Assembly: GCA_947176685.1 (NCBI GenBank)
Contig: CAMWRL010000099.1
Coordinates: forward strand, 1 to 6,840
DNA: 6,840 bases
Reading direction: 5' to 3'
Origin: an uncultured Ruminococcus sp.
Lineage (GTDB): Bacteria; Bacillota; Clostridia; Oscillospirales; Ruminococcaceae
The number at the start of each line of letters is the position of its first letter. The stretch's first letter is position 1. Both the position numbers and the translations under genes were made by a program. Shown here piece by piece: positions 1-5,856 of this stretch. Below the pieces are notes generated by a model, which did no database searches, had not been told where the DNA came from, and worked only from the letters and a program-made list of their open reading frames with translations.

Positions 1-52
1 CTGTGACCCTCTGCTTGTAAGGCAGATGCTCTCCCAGCTGAGCTAAACCCCC
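1..52 (-). tRNA. tRNA-Val (anticodon UAC), 3' part cut off by the window edge
   Basis: Read on the minus strand, the acceptor 5' strand GGGGGTT starts at 52 and is followed by T8 and A9. The D-arm is GCTC/GAGC with an AGCTGGGA loop. The anticodon arm is TCTGC/GCAGA (26-22 and 14-10) with loop CTTACAA, which puts anticodon TAC at 19-17, reading the valine codon GUA. A five-base variable region GGGTC and the start of the T-stem follow. About 24 bases (T-arm, acceptor 3' strand) lie left of position 1. The isotype comes from the anticodon only, because the discriminator end is missing. More tRNA genes may follow to the left, but that cannot be seen. Confidence 0.95.
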
Positions 53-90
53 ACGCTTTGTTTGTGCCGCCGTTCCCTGACGACTATTAT

Positions 91-119
91 ATTATATCAC
101 AACTTTTTATATTTGTCAA
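91..119 (-). promoter_or_regulatory. Consensus sigma-A promoter of the tRNA-Val gene
   Basis: The minus strand has TTGACA at 119-114 and TATAAT at 96-91, separated by exactly 17 bases: a perfect match to the vegetative consensus in both hexamers and spacing. Transcription would start near 84, about 32 bases before the tRNA 5' end at 52, leaving a short leader for RNase P to remove. Such a strong promoter fits a stable-RNA gene. Confidence 0.92.
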
Positions 120-152
120 CCCTTTTTTGAAATTTTTTTCAAAAAATTTTTT
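120..152 (-). promoter_or_regulatory. A/T-tract UP-like element upstream of the tRNA promoter
   Basis: Directly behind the -35 box of the tRNA promoter, the minus strand carries three runs of six to seven A (147-152, 133-139, 123-128) separated by T-runs and single C/G bases. Their centres are about 10 to 13 bases apart, close to one helical turn. This is the position and composition expected for an UP element bound by the RNA polymerase alpha C-terminal domains, or for a bent DNA segment. The part 123-146 is also a perfect 10-bp inverted repeat (TTTTTTGAAA, 4-base loop, TTTCAAAAAA). Because the stem is nearly all A-T and lies outside any transcript end, the DNA-level reading is preferred over a terminator. 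Confidence 0.6.
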
Positions 153-170
153 CAGAGCTTAAATCCGGCG

Positions 171-201
171 AAAAAAGGAGGGCGAGGGTGTTTTCACACC
201 C
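171..201 (-). terminator. Possible terminator after the EF-G-like gene
   Basis: Ten bases past the stop codon of the EF-G-like gene, the minus strand forms GGGTGT-GAAA-ACACCC (201-186), a perfect 6-bp stem closed by a GNRA tetraloop. A run of six T lies at 176-171. The nine bases between stem and T-run (TCGCCCTCC) are more than in a typical intrinsic terminator, so efficiency is doubtful. Without it, transcripts would read on into the tRNA promoter region in the same direction. Confidence 0.45.
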
Positions 202-211
202 CCACATATGA

Positions 212-2272
212 TTAGTTTTCTGAATTAACTGAAGAAATTACTTCTGCAAGAAGATTTGCCGGCAACTGCTCATAGCGTTCAAATTCAAGCGCAAAGCTTC
301 CGAGACCTCTCGTCACCTGACGAATGTACAATGCAAAATCATGCATTTCACGCATAGGCACTTCTGCCTGAATCATAGTTACGCCATGTGTCACGGGTTC
401 CATTCCAAGAACTCTGCCACGACGTTTATTGAGTTCGCCCATAATGTCGCCGGTGTTGTCGTCCGGAGCTGTCACTTCCAGTTTGCCTACAGGTTCAAGC
501 ATAACGGGGTCAGCCTGACGCAGTCCCTCTTTGTAAGCGATTGATGCGGCAGTCTTGAACGCCATTTCTGACGAGTCAACGGGGTGATATGAACCGTCAA
601 CAAGAATAGCTTTCAGACCCACTACGGGACAGCCGGCAAGTACGCCTTTCTTTATGGAGTCCTCAAGACCTTTCTGTACAGCTGGAAAATAGTTTTTCGG
701 TACAGCACCGCCGAATACTTTTTCCTCAAAAACAAGCGTATCGCTTACGCAAGGCTCAAACTCAATCCATACGTGACCGTACTGACCGTGACCGCCAGAC
801 TGCTTCTTGTGCTTGCCCTCAACCTTTACTTTCTTGCGGATAGTCTCCTTATATGCAACTTTCGGCACGGCAAGATTAACGTCAACGCCGAATTTATTTT
901 TGAGTTTGGCAACAGCAACTTCAATATGCTGTTCGCCAAGACCGCTTAAAATCTGCTCTTTGGTATTTTCATCCTGAATATAGGTAAGTGTAGGGTCTTC
1001 TTCGGTAAGTCTCTGCATACTTGTGGAAATCTTTGATTCATCGCCCTGAGCCTTAGCCTTGACAGCCATAGAGTAGCACGGCTTCGGGAAGTCCATAGCT
1101 TCAAACGAAACAACCCTTGAACTGCCGCAGAGAGTGTCTCCGGTATTGGCGGAAATCTTTGAAGCAACAACTATATCTCCGGCATATGCAGCACTTACTT
1201 CTGTCTGTTTCTTACCGCAGAGAGTACAAAGCTTTCCGATTTTTTCGGAATTTCCCGTAACAGCGTTTATGACATCGCTGTTTGAGGAAAGTTTTCCGGA
1301 CATAACACGTATAAAGGACATCTTGCCGACAAACGGGTCTGCTATTGTCCTGAATACGTAAGCCGACATAGGTTCGGAAACGTCACAATTAACTTCTGAA
1401 TTTTCAGCGGTTTCAACTTCGTGCGGCGCAGGAAGAAGCAGTTCAATTTCTTTCAGAAGCATATCAATTCCGGCAAGTTCAGTTGCGGACGTACATACAA
1501 CAGGTGTAATAATACCTCTGTTCATACCGTCGTGAATGCCGTCAATGAGTTCTTTCTGAGTAAATTCTTCGCCTTCAAAGAACTTTTCCATAAGTTCGTC
1601 GGAAGTTTCTGCCACGGCTTCGGAAACTGCCGCAATAAGTCCGTCGATACGGTACTCGAATTTTTCTGAAATTTCAGCGGTAGGCATATCGGTTTCAACG
1701 GCATTGCCATTTGAATCGTATTTGTAAGCTTTCATTTCAATGAGGTTGACGTATGAAATGATTTTGCCGTCACTGATTACCGGAACAACAACCGGACAAA
1801 CTGTAGGTCCGAATACTGTTTTGAGTTCAGTGAGGACGTTGAAGAAATTAGCGTCCTTGTCGTCAATCTTGGTAACGACAAACATCTTTGATTTACCCTG
1901 TTTTTCAGCTTCATCGTAAGCTTTTCTTGCACCGACCTTAACGCCGGACTTTGCCGAAACAGTAATCATTACAGTATCAGCCGCACGGATACCCTCAATC
2001 ATTTCGGCTGCAAAGTCGAAAAGTCCGGGAGTGTCAAGCAGGTTGATTTTATAGTCATTATATTCAAAAGATGCGAGGGAAGTTCCTATTGAAATACCCC
2101 TTTTGATTTCTTCGGGGTCGTAGTCGCAGACGGTTGTACCGTCAACGGTCTTACCGAGACGGTCAGAAGCTCCAGCCTTATAAAGGACAGCTTCAGCGAG
2201 AGAAGTTTTGCCTGAACCGTTATGACCGGCAAATGCAATGTTTCTTACTTTGGTAACATCGTAGTCTTTCAT
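212..2272 (-). CDS. EF-G-like translational GTPase (EF-G paralogue)
   Basis: A 686-residue ribosomal translocase-type GTPase with all five EF-G domains. The G domain has P-loop GHNGSGKT (16-23), DTPG (80-83), TKID (134-137, the NKxD position) and TSAT near the end of the domain. Domain IV starts around 475 and carries GGHGQYG (493-499) and the tip motif YHPVDSSE (562-569). Domain V runs from about 588 to 670. The residue after DTPG is Leu84, where classical EF-G has the catalytic His; paralogues of the FusA2 / Thermus EF-G-2 type are known to differ here. This argues for the EF-G-like subgroup rather than the housekeeping fusA, which normally sits in the str operon. The start at 2272 is chosen because AGAGGAGA (2288-2281) lies about nine bases upstream and homology begins there; an in-frame ATG at 2359 adds 29 unlikely residues and precedes the promoter. 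Whether it catalyses translocation, or has a specialised role, cannot be read from sequence. Confidence 0.93.
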   Translation of the reverse strand: MKDYDVTKVRNIAFAGHNGSGKTSLAEAVLYKAGASDRLGKTVDGTTVCDYDPEEIKRGISIGTSLASFEYNDYKINLLDTPGLFDFAAEMIEGIRAADTVMITVSAKSGVKVGARKAYDEAEKQGKSKMFVVTKIDDKDANFFNVLTELKTVFGPTVCPVVVPVISDGKIISYVNLIEMKAYKYDSNGNAVETDMPTAEISEKFEYRIDGLIAAVSEAVAETSDELMEKFFEGEEFTQKELIDGIHDGMNRGIITPVVCTSATELAGIDMLLKEIELLLPAPHEVETAENSEVNCDVSEPMSAYVFRTIADPFVGKMSFIRVMSGKLSSNSDVINAVTGNSEKIGKLCTLCGKKQTEVSAAYAGDIVVASKISANTGDTLCGSSRVVSFEAMDFPKPCYSMAVKAKAQGDESKISTSMQRLTEEDPTLTYIQDENTKEQILSGLGEQHIEVAVAKLKNKFGVDVNLAVPKVAYKETIRKKVKVEGKHKKQSGGHGQYGHVWIEFEPCVSDTLVFEEKVFGGAVPKNYFPAVQKGLEDSIKKGVLAGCPVVGLKAILVDGSYHPVDSSEMAFKTAASIAYKEGLRQADPVMLEPVGKLEVTAPDDNTGDIMGELNKRRGRVLGMEPVTHGVTMIQAEVPMREMHDFALYIRQVTRGLGSFALEFERYEQLPANLLAEVISSVNSEN

Positions 2273-2323
2273 GTTAAAATTCTCCTCTGGAATTAATTGA
2301 AGCAGTGCAAACTGCATACAACA

Positions 2324-2352
2324 ATTATATAACTTTTTTGTGCAAATTGCAA
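2324..2352 (-). promoter_or_regulatory. Promoter of the EF-G-like gene
   Basis: The minus strand has TTGCAA at 2352-2347, 17 bases, then a perfect TATAAT at 2329-2324. Transcription would start near 2317 and give a 45-base leader before the ATG at 2272. It sits in the 109-bp gap after the flippase stop codon, so the EF-G-like gene can be expressed independently. GTGCAA occurs three times on the plus strand around it (2305, 2340, 2390). No convincing terminator hairpin for the flippase gene is visible in this gap, so read-through from it is also possible. Confidence 0.7.
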
Positions 2353-2381
2353 TAGGCAAATTTTATTTTCTACATTTTATA

Positions 2382-3920
2382 TTATTTTTGTGCAACTGAT
2401 TTGTGAATATTGCACAATACTTTTCTGTCCGGAAGCTCAAAAGAGCCGTAATCCAGTCCGACAAACATTCCGAAGTAAGCCATTCCCCATAAAATTCCGA
2501 ACACAATCATTTCCGGAACGGTGTTTCCGTCAATTCTGATTATATGTGTAAGAAGTTCAACTGTTCCCATAGTCAGAAACGCATATATTATCGGCACGGC
2601 TATTATTTTAAAAGGTTTAAACGGTGTTTCAGTATATTTCATTACCTTGACGAATCTTGAGCAGTTGCCTATAATGTTGCTTGCATAGTAGGACGCTACT
2701 ATTCCGTAAAAGCCGAATTTCGGCACAAATATCAGCACAACAGAAATCCTTACTGCATACTCCGCAAGGTAGTTGAGCGACGAAAACCCTTGTAAGCCCA
2801 TACCTTTTATGAGGGCTTCGAGAATAATCTCCATATATATGAACGGCACTACTGGTGCAATAATGGTTATCATTTTTCCGGCAAGTTCTCCGCCGCCAAG
2901 AAGTTCCCCGATACTGTCCCCGAATCTCATCAGCACTGCCCCTGCAAATACTGCAAATATCAATGTATATCTTGTCAGCCGTCCGGTAAGGCTTTTTATA
3001 CGTTCCCTGTTGCCGGAAGCCTTTGCCCGTGCCGATTCGCTGACTATTATTCCCGACATCGAACACAACACCACTGACGGAAAAAATAATGTAGGAATTA
3101 CTATCGCTTCAAATATTCCGAAACGGCTCAGTGCTTCGTTGACGGAATCGCCGTTCTGACGGAGACACATAGGTATCAAAGCATCATTCGTACTGCTGAG
3201 TGCGGACGTTAAAATACTTCCGCCCATTATCGGAAAAGCATATGTCATATATTTTCCGAAATCAAGCGAACACTTTCCGGAATATTTCTGGCGGCTTTTT
3301 GCAAACATCACTAGACAGTACCCCAGTGAGAATATATTTCCGGCAATGATTCCTGCTATCATTATGCGGCAGACTGAATTTTCATCTGGACTTTTTGCAG
3401 TAAGAGTCATAACTATTATTACCAGAGATTTTATAATAAATTCAATTATGTCTCCCGCTGCCGATACTGACGACTTCCGGCAGGCATTGAAATAACCTTT
3501 GAAGCAAGCCGCAACAGCTCCCGAAACAAGTGCAACGGGCATAAACTTTATAGCTTCTTCCATTTCCGCACCGCTGAAAAACTTATTGCTCAGAGGTTCG
3601 GCAAACGCAAACAGCACAACTGAAACCGTTGTACTGAGCATAAGGCAGAGTTTTATTCCGTGTACAAGAATCCTGTTAGGGTTGGAGTTGGTTTTCCCCA
3701 TTTCTTCGGACACCAGACGGCTTACACATAAGAATGCGTTGCCGTTGGAAAGTATTCCAGCAAGTCCAAGAAAAGACCCCGTAAGTGTAAGTATACCGAT
3801 AGCTTCTGCACCAAGCTGTCGGGTTATGAATACATTCAGCAGCAGTGCCGCCGTGTCAAGAAATATCTGCATAAGCGTAAGCAGTACAGTGTCTTTTATA
3901 AGTCTGTTTTTGAAAATCAT
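2382..3920 (-). CDS. MATE/SpoVB-like oligosaccharide (lipid-linked precursor) flippase
   Basis: A 512-residue integral membrane protein, hydrophobic over nearly its whole length with roughly 13-14 transmembrane segments, the usual size and layout of the MOP flippase superfamily (MATE, SpoVB, Wzx, MurJ). The N-terminal stretch with RQLGAEAIGILTLTGSF (about 34-50), followed by a segment ending in SRLVSEEMGK, resembles the start of SpoVB-like proteins. KGYFNACRKSS (about residue 140-150) matches the family's fourth-helix region. Such proteins move undecaprenyl- or other lipid-linked sugars across the cytoplasmic membrane; the substrate here is not evident. SpoVB itself acts in spore cortex synthesis, but Clostridia carry many paralogues, so no gene symbol is given. 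The ATG at 3920 is preceded by AGGGGGA six bases upstream. That site is contained in a 7-bp hairpin (3926-3958), which suggests translational control. A drug/sodium MATE function is less likely. Confidence 0.85.
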   Translation of the reverse strand: MIFKNRLIKDTVLLTLMQIFLDTAALLLNVFITRQLGAEAIGILTLTGSFLGLAGILSNGNAFLCVSRLVSEEMGKTNSNPNRILVHGIKLCLMLSTTVSVVLFAFAEPLSNKFFSGAEMEEAIKFMPVALVSGAVAACFKGYFNACRKSSVSAAGDIIEFIIKSLVIIVMTLTAKSPDENSVCRIMIAGIIAGNIFSLGYCLVMFAKSRQKYSGKCSLDFGKYMTYAFPIMGGSILTSALSSTNDALIPMCLRQNGDSVNEALSRFGIFEAIVIPTLFFPSVVLCSMSGIIVSESARAKASGNRERIKSLTGRLTRYTLIFAVFAGAVLMRFGDSIGELLGGGELAGKMITIIAPVVPFIYMEIILEALIKGMGLQGFSSLNYLAEYAVRISVVLIFVPKFGFYGIVASYYASNIIGNCSRFVKVMKYTETPFKPFKIIAVPIIYAFLTMGTVELLTHIIRIDGNTVPEMIVFGILWGMAYFGMFVGLDYGSFELPDRKVLCNIHKSVAQK

Positions 3921-3925
3921 TTACA

Positions 3926-3958
3926 TTCCCCCTGTTCATATAACATTCTATGGGGGAA
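3926..3958 (-). promoter_or_regulatory. Shine-Dalgarno-sequestering hairpin in the flippase leader
   Basis: On the minus-strand transcript, TTCCCCC (3958-3952) pairs perfectly with GGGGGAA (3932-3926) around a 19-base loop. The second strand is the flippase ribosome binding site, ending five bases before the ATG at 3920. The same TTCCCCC can instead pair upstream with GGGAA (4003-3999) through five base pairs, which would free the ribosome site. Two mutually exclusive pairings of this kind are typical of leader RNAs that switch, but no ligand or partner is shown by the sequence, and the structure could also arise from the plus-strand element in the same place. Confidence 0.45.
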
Positions 3959-4025
3959 GTCCGCATTTAATGACAAAACTTGTGCCGCAACTGTGATTTT
4001 CCCGAAACACCGCAAAAAGCAACCG

Positions 4026-4049
4026 CCGGTTGACAAACTGACAAGCCGG
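4026..4049. repeat. CCGG-ended inverted repeat with TGACAA direct repeats, possible operator
   Basis: CCGGTTG (4026-4032) and CAAGCCGG (4042-4049) form an inverted repeat with one extra G and a nine-base centre. Inside it TGACAA occurs at 4031-4036 and again at 4039-4044, and a third copy, followed by AACTTG, lies at 3971-3976. It sits just upstream of the promoter elements of both the XRE gene and, on the other strand, the flippase. It could be a binding site for the neighbouring XRE regulator or an RNA hairpin belonging to the riboswitch-like element. Confidence 0.35.
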
Positions 4050-4054
4050 ATTGA

Positions 4055-4083
4055 TTGCATTATAGTGGGGTTTATGTTAGAAT
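4055..4083 (+). promoter_or_regulatory. Probable promoter of the XRE membrane regulator gene
   Basis: TAGAAT (4078-4083) with an extended -10 TG at 4075-4076 is preceded, 17 bases upstream, by a weak -35 TTGCAT (4055-4060). Transcription would start near 4090 and give a leader of about 28 bases that includes the AGGAGG at 4104-4109. The weak -35 together with an extended -10 suggests a moderate or regulated promoter. Its -35 overlaps a minus-strand TATAAT, so the two directions may compete. Confidence 0.5.
4059..4064 (-). promoter_or_regulatory. Candidate -10 box for the flippase transcript
   Basis: The minus strand reads TATAAT at 4064-4059, a perfect -10 hexamer, but no recognisable -35 lies 16-18 bases upstream (ACTTAT at 17). 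If used, transcription would begin near 4052, giving a leader of about 130 bases that contains the hairpin covering the flippase ribosome site. It is offered only as a candidate because a lone TATAAT is common in AT-rich DNA. Confidence 0.3.
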
Positions 4084-4117
4084 AAGTACAGTAAAAAATT
4101 CACAGGAGGTATTCTAT

Positions 4118-5080
4118 ATGATACTTGCAGACAAGATTATTGAACTCAGAAAAAAGGCTGGTATGTCTCAGGACGAACTCGCCGAAAAAATGGACGTAAG
4201 CAGACAGTCCGTGTCAAAATGGGAGGGCGCACAGTCGATTCCCGACCTTAACAAGATACTTAAACTTTCGGAAATCTTCGGCGTAAGCACCGACTACTTA
4301 TTAAAGGACGACTTTGAAAAACCTGCTCCGGAGTTTTCCGAAACCCTCACCGACAGTAAACCGCTTCGCCGTGTCTCTATGGAAGACGCAAACAAATTTC
4401 TTGACATCAATGCACGCTCAGCATTTAAAACGGCTTTAGGTGTTGCACTTTGTATATTGTCACCCGTTCCAATAACTATTCTTTCAGAAATATCAGTTAT
4501 AATTTCAAACACTTTAGGAACTGTATTTTTGTTTATTATGGTTGCCATAGCAGTCGGACTTTTTATTTCAGCAGGTGCAGACAAAAAGCCTTTCAGTTAT
4601 CTTGAAAAAGAAGATATTGATACGGCTTACGGTGTTGACGGAATGCTTAAAGAAAAACAGTCCAAATTTTCGCCCATTCACACAAAAGATTTAATTATAG
4701 GTGTTGCACTTTGTATACTTTCGCCTGTACCCTCATCTTTCGCAGGCACAATGTTTTCTGAAAGCGATTTTCTGAACTGTATAGGGGCAGGCTTGTTACT
4801 TATAATGGCGGCTATTGGCGTATTCTTAATTGTAAAAACGTCCTTAATAAAAAACGGCTTTTCAAAGCTTCTTGAGGAAGACAGATTCACCCGTAAAAAG
4901 AAATCCAGAGAAAAAGAAAACGGCGTTATTGTCGGAAGCTACTGGCTTATTATCACAGCCGGATATTTAGCATACAGCTTTATAACTGGCAACTGGGGAG
5001 ACAGTTGGATTGTATTTCCGGTTGCGGCTATTCTTACGCCGATTGTACATAATATAGAAAAACATATCAAATCAAAATAA
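4118..5080 (+). CDS. XRE-family DNA-binding regulator with duplicated membrane domain
   Basis: A 320-residue protein. Residues 7-61 are a Cro/C1-type helix-turn-helix, with MSQDELAEKMDVSRQSVSKWE (16-36) giving the second and recognition helices. After a polar linker (64-100) come about six hydrophobic segments (roughly 107-122, 125-153, 192-208, 218-241, 270-289, 297-311), so the DNA-binding head would face the cytoplasm from the membrane. GVALCILSPVP occurs twice, at 108-118 and 195-205, each followed by a longer hydrophobic helix, showing an internal duplication. Similar XRE heads on small membrane domains are common in Clostridia and their targets are mostly unknown. The start at 4118 follows AGGAGG (4104-4109) by eight bases; an in-frame ATG at 4055 lies in the promoter and is rejected. 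The gene stands alone, divergent from the flippase and convergent with murT-gatD. Autoregulation or control of the flippase is inference from position. Confidence 0.85.
   Translation: MILADKIIELRKKAGMSQDELAEKMDVSRQSVSKWEGAQSIPDLNKILKLSEIFGVSTDYLLKDDFEKPAPEFSETLTDSKPLRRVSMEDANKFLDINARSAFKTALGVALCILSPVPITILSEISVIISNTLGTVFLFIMVAIAVGLFISAGADKKPFSYLEKEDIDTAYGVDGMLKEKQSKFSPIHTKDLIIGVALCILSPVPSSFAGTMFSESDFLNCIGAGLLLIMAAIGVFLIVKTSLIKNGFSKLLEEDRFTRKKKSREKENGVIVGSYWLIITAGYLAYSFITGNWGDSWIVFPVAAILTPIVHNIEKHIKSK
4439..4717 (+). repeat. Internal 18-bp direct repeat marking a domain duplication in the XRE protein
   Basis: GGTGTTGCACTTTGTATA occurs identically at 4439-4456 and 4700-4717, 261 bases (87 codons) apart and in the same frame. 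It encodes GVALCI, the start of the repeated GVALCILSPVP segment. Flanking sequence has diverged more, so the duplicated unit of about 87 residues is old or only partly constrained. Confidence 0.8.
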
Positions 5081-5084
5081 AAAC

Positions 5085-5111
5085 AAAGGGACTGTAAAAA
5101 GTCCCTTTTTT
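5085..5111. terminator. Bidirectional intrinsic terminator between the XRE gene and gatD
   Basis: AAAGGGACT (5085-5093) pairs with AGTCCCTTT (5100-5108) around a six-base GTAAAA loop, and T5106-T5111 gives the U-run for the plus-strand XRE transcript, which stops at 5080. On the minus strand the same stem is followed by TTTGTTTTTATTTTG, so it can also end the murT-gatD transcript, whose stop codon is at 5115-5113. One compact hairpin serves both convergent units. Confidence 0.9.
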
Positions 5112-5112
5112 A

Positions 5113-5856
5113 CTATTTATTCAGAAGTCTTTCAAGCATTACCCTGCGGCAGTCCTTTTCAAGCTTGTCATCAAGCTTGGCAAGCTTAACCGGAGTATCT
5201 GATTTTCTGTTGATACAGTAGCTAATCATATAGTCTGAAATCTCCGGATTCTTTGCAAGCATAGGTCCGTGCAGATACGTTGCTATGACATTTTTTTCGC
5301 AATAGCCCTCAGCAGGACTTTTTGAGCAGTTGCCGTTGCCGTAAATCACTGTCCCGAATGGTTTTTTAATGCCCTGAGTCTGTCCGCCGTGATTCTCAAA
5401 GCCCACTACTTTAACGGGTTTGCCGGTGATTTCAGTCTGTACAACTATATTTCCGATACAACGCTTTTTACGGCTTGACGGTGCAACAGTGAAATAGTCA
5501 AAAAGTCCTAAACCTTTGATTTCATTTCCGTCTGCGTCACGGTAATACTTACCCATAAGCTGATAACCGCCGCATATCAGAAACAGAAAACTGCCGTTTT
5601 TGTAAGCCTTTCTGATACCGTCACGGCATTTCAGGAGGTCGGCGGAAATATGCTGTTGTTCAAGGTCTGCGCCGCCGCCTATATAAATCAGGTCATATTC
5701 CGGAAAATACGGCATATCATCGCCGATTGAATACTTGTCCACTGTACAGTCAATATTGCGTTTCCGGCAGCGGTATTTCAGGATTTCCATATTGCCGCTG
5801 TCGCCGTACAGGTCAAGCATATCTGCGTACATATGCAGAACTTTTATTTTACTCAT
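5113..5856 (-). CDS. gatD: GatD, glutamine amidotransferase subunit of lipid II isoglutaminyl synthase
   Basis: A 247-residue class I glutamine amidotransferase of the CobB/CobQ-like type. It releases ammonia from glutamine and passes it to MurT, which amidates the alpha-carboxyl of D-Glu in lipid II to D-isoglutamine at the cytoplasmic face of the membrane. The N-terminus has the typical YADMLDLYGDSGN (10-22). The nucleophile is Cys95 in LICGGYQLMG, the His is His196 in YLHGP, and GFENHGGQT (152-160) is conserved in this family and in CobQ-like amidotransferases. Length fits known GatD (about 240-250). The ATG at 5856 overlaps the murT stop by eight bases (ATGAGTAA), and its GGAGG (5869-5865) lies inside the end of murT, so the pair is translationally coupled. 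A cobyric acid synthase role is excluded by the small size and by the murT partner. Confidence 0.95.
   Translation of the reverse strand: MSKIKVLHMYADMLDLYGDSGNMEILKYRCRKRNIDCTVDKYSIGDDMPYFPEYDLIYIGGGADLEQQHISADLLKCRDGIRKAYKNGSFLFLICGGYQLMGKYYRDADGNEIKGLGLFDYFTVAPSSRKKRCIGNIVVQTEITGKPVKVVGFENHGGQTQGIKKPFGTVIYGNGNCSKSPAEGYCEKNVIATYLHGPMLAKNPEISDYMISYCINRKSDTPVKLAKLDDKLEKDCRRVMLERLLNK

Larger units (their letters stand above)
3926..4050 (+). ncRNA. Cobalamin-riboswitch-like element, degenerate or remnant
   Basis: The plus strand contains GGGGGAAGTCCG (3952-3963) and GTGCCGCAACTGTGA (3982-3996). These are close to the two most conserved blocks of adenosylcobalamin riboswitches (GGGAAGTCNGGTG and the CCCGCCACTGTAA / GCCGCAACTGTGA core), in the right order and about the right distance apart. 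A preceding stem TTCCCCC/GGGGGAA (3926-3932 with 3952-3958) takes the P3-like place, and ACAAGCCGGA (4041-4050) resembles the closing GCCAGGA block. The P5 stem-loop between the two core blocks is poor: the GGTGAAAATCC loop is replaced by an A/T-rich, hardly paired stretch, and the final ACCTGCC is missing. It faces the XRE gene at 4118, which has no evident link to B12, so it may be a decayed element or a divergent variant. This is recognition by eye, not a covariance-model hit. Confidence 0.42.

Noticed and set aside
123..146. Perfect 10-bp AT inverted repeat as a terminator
   Set aside because: The stem is almost all A-T, so the RNA hairpin would be weak, and its place right behind the tRNA -35 box fits an UP or bending element better.
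1..211. tRNA gene as an integration site of a mobile element
   Set aside because: No integrase, no repeat of the tRNA end and no foreign-looking genes are present; the tRNA 3' end, where attachment sites usually lie, is outside the window.
2273..2359. Upstream in-frame ATG giving a 715-residue EF-G-like protein
   Set aside because: The extra 29 residues are unlike EF-G, overlap the -10 and -35 of the gene's promoter, and lack a ribosome site, whereas 2272 has a good one.
3499..3996. Plus-strand open frame of 165 codons antisense to the flippase start
   Set aside because: It lies opposite a well-supported membrane protein, has no ribosome binding site or recognisable domain, and is serine/proline-rich as expected for a shadow frame. 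Other antisense frames at 2773-3159, 5735-6160, 5922-6338 and 1421-1669 were rejected likewise.
4030..4035. Perfect TTGACA on the plus strand as -35 of the XRE gene
   Set aside because: No -10-like hexamer lies 16-18 bases downstream; the nearest TATAGT (4061) is 25 bases away. The copy is better explained as part of the TGACAA repeats.
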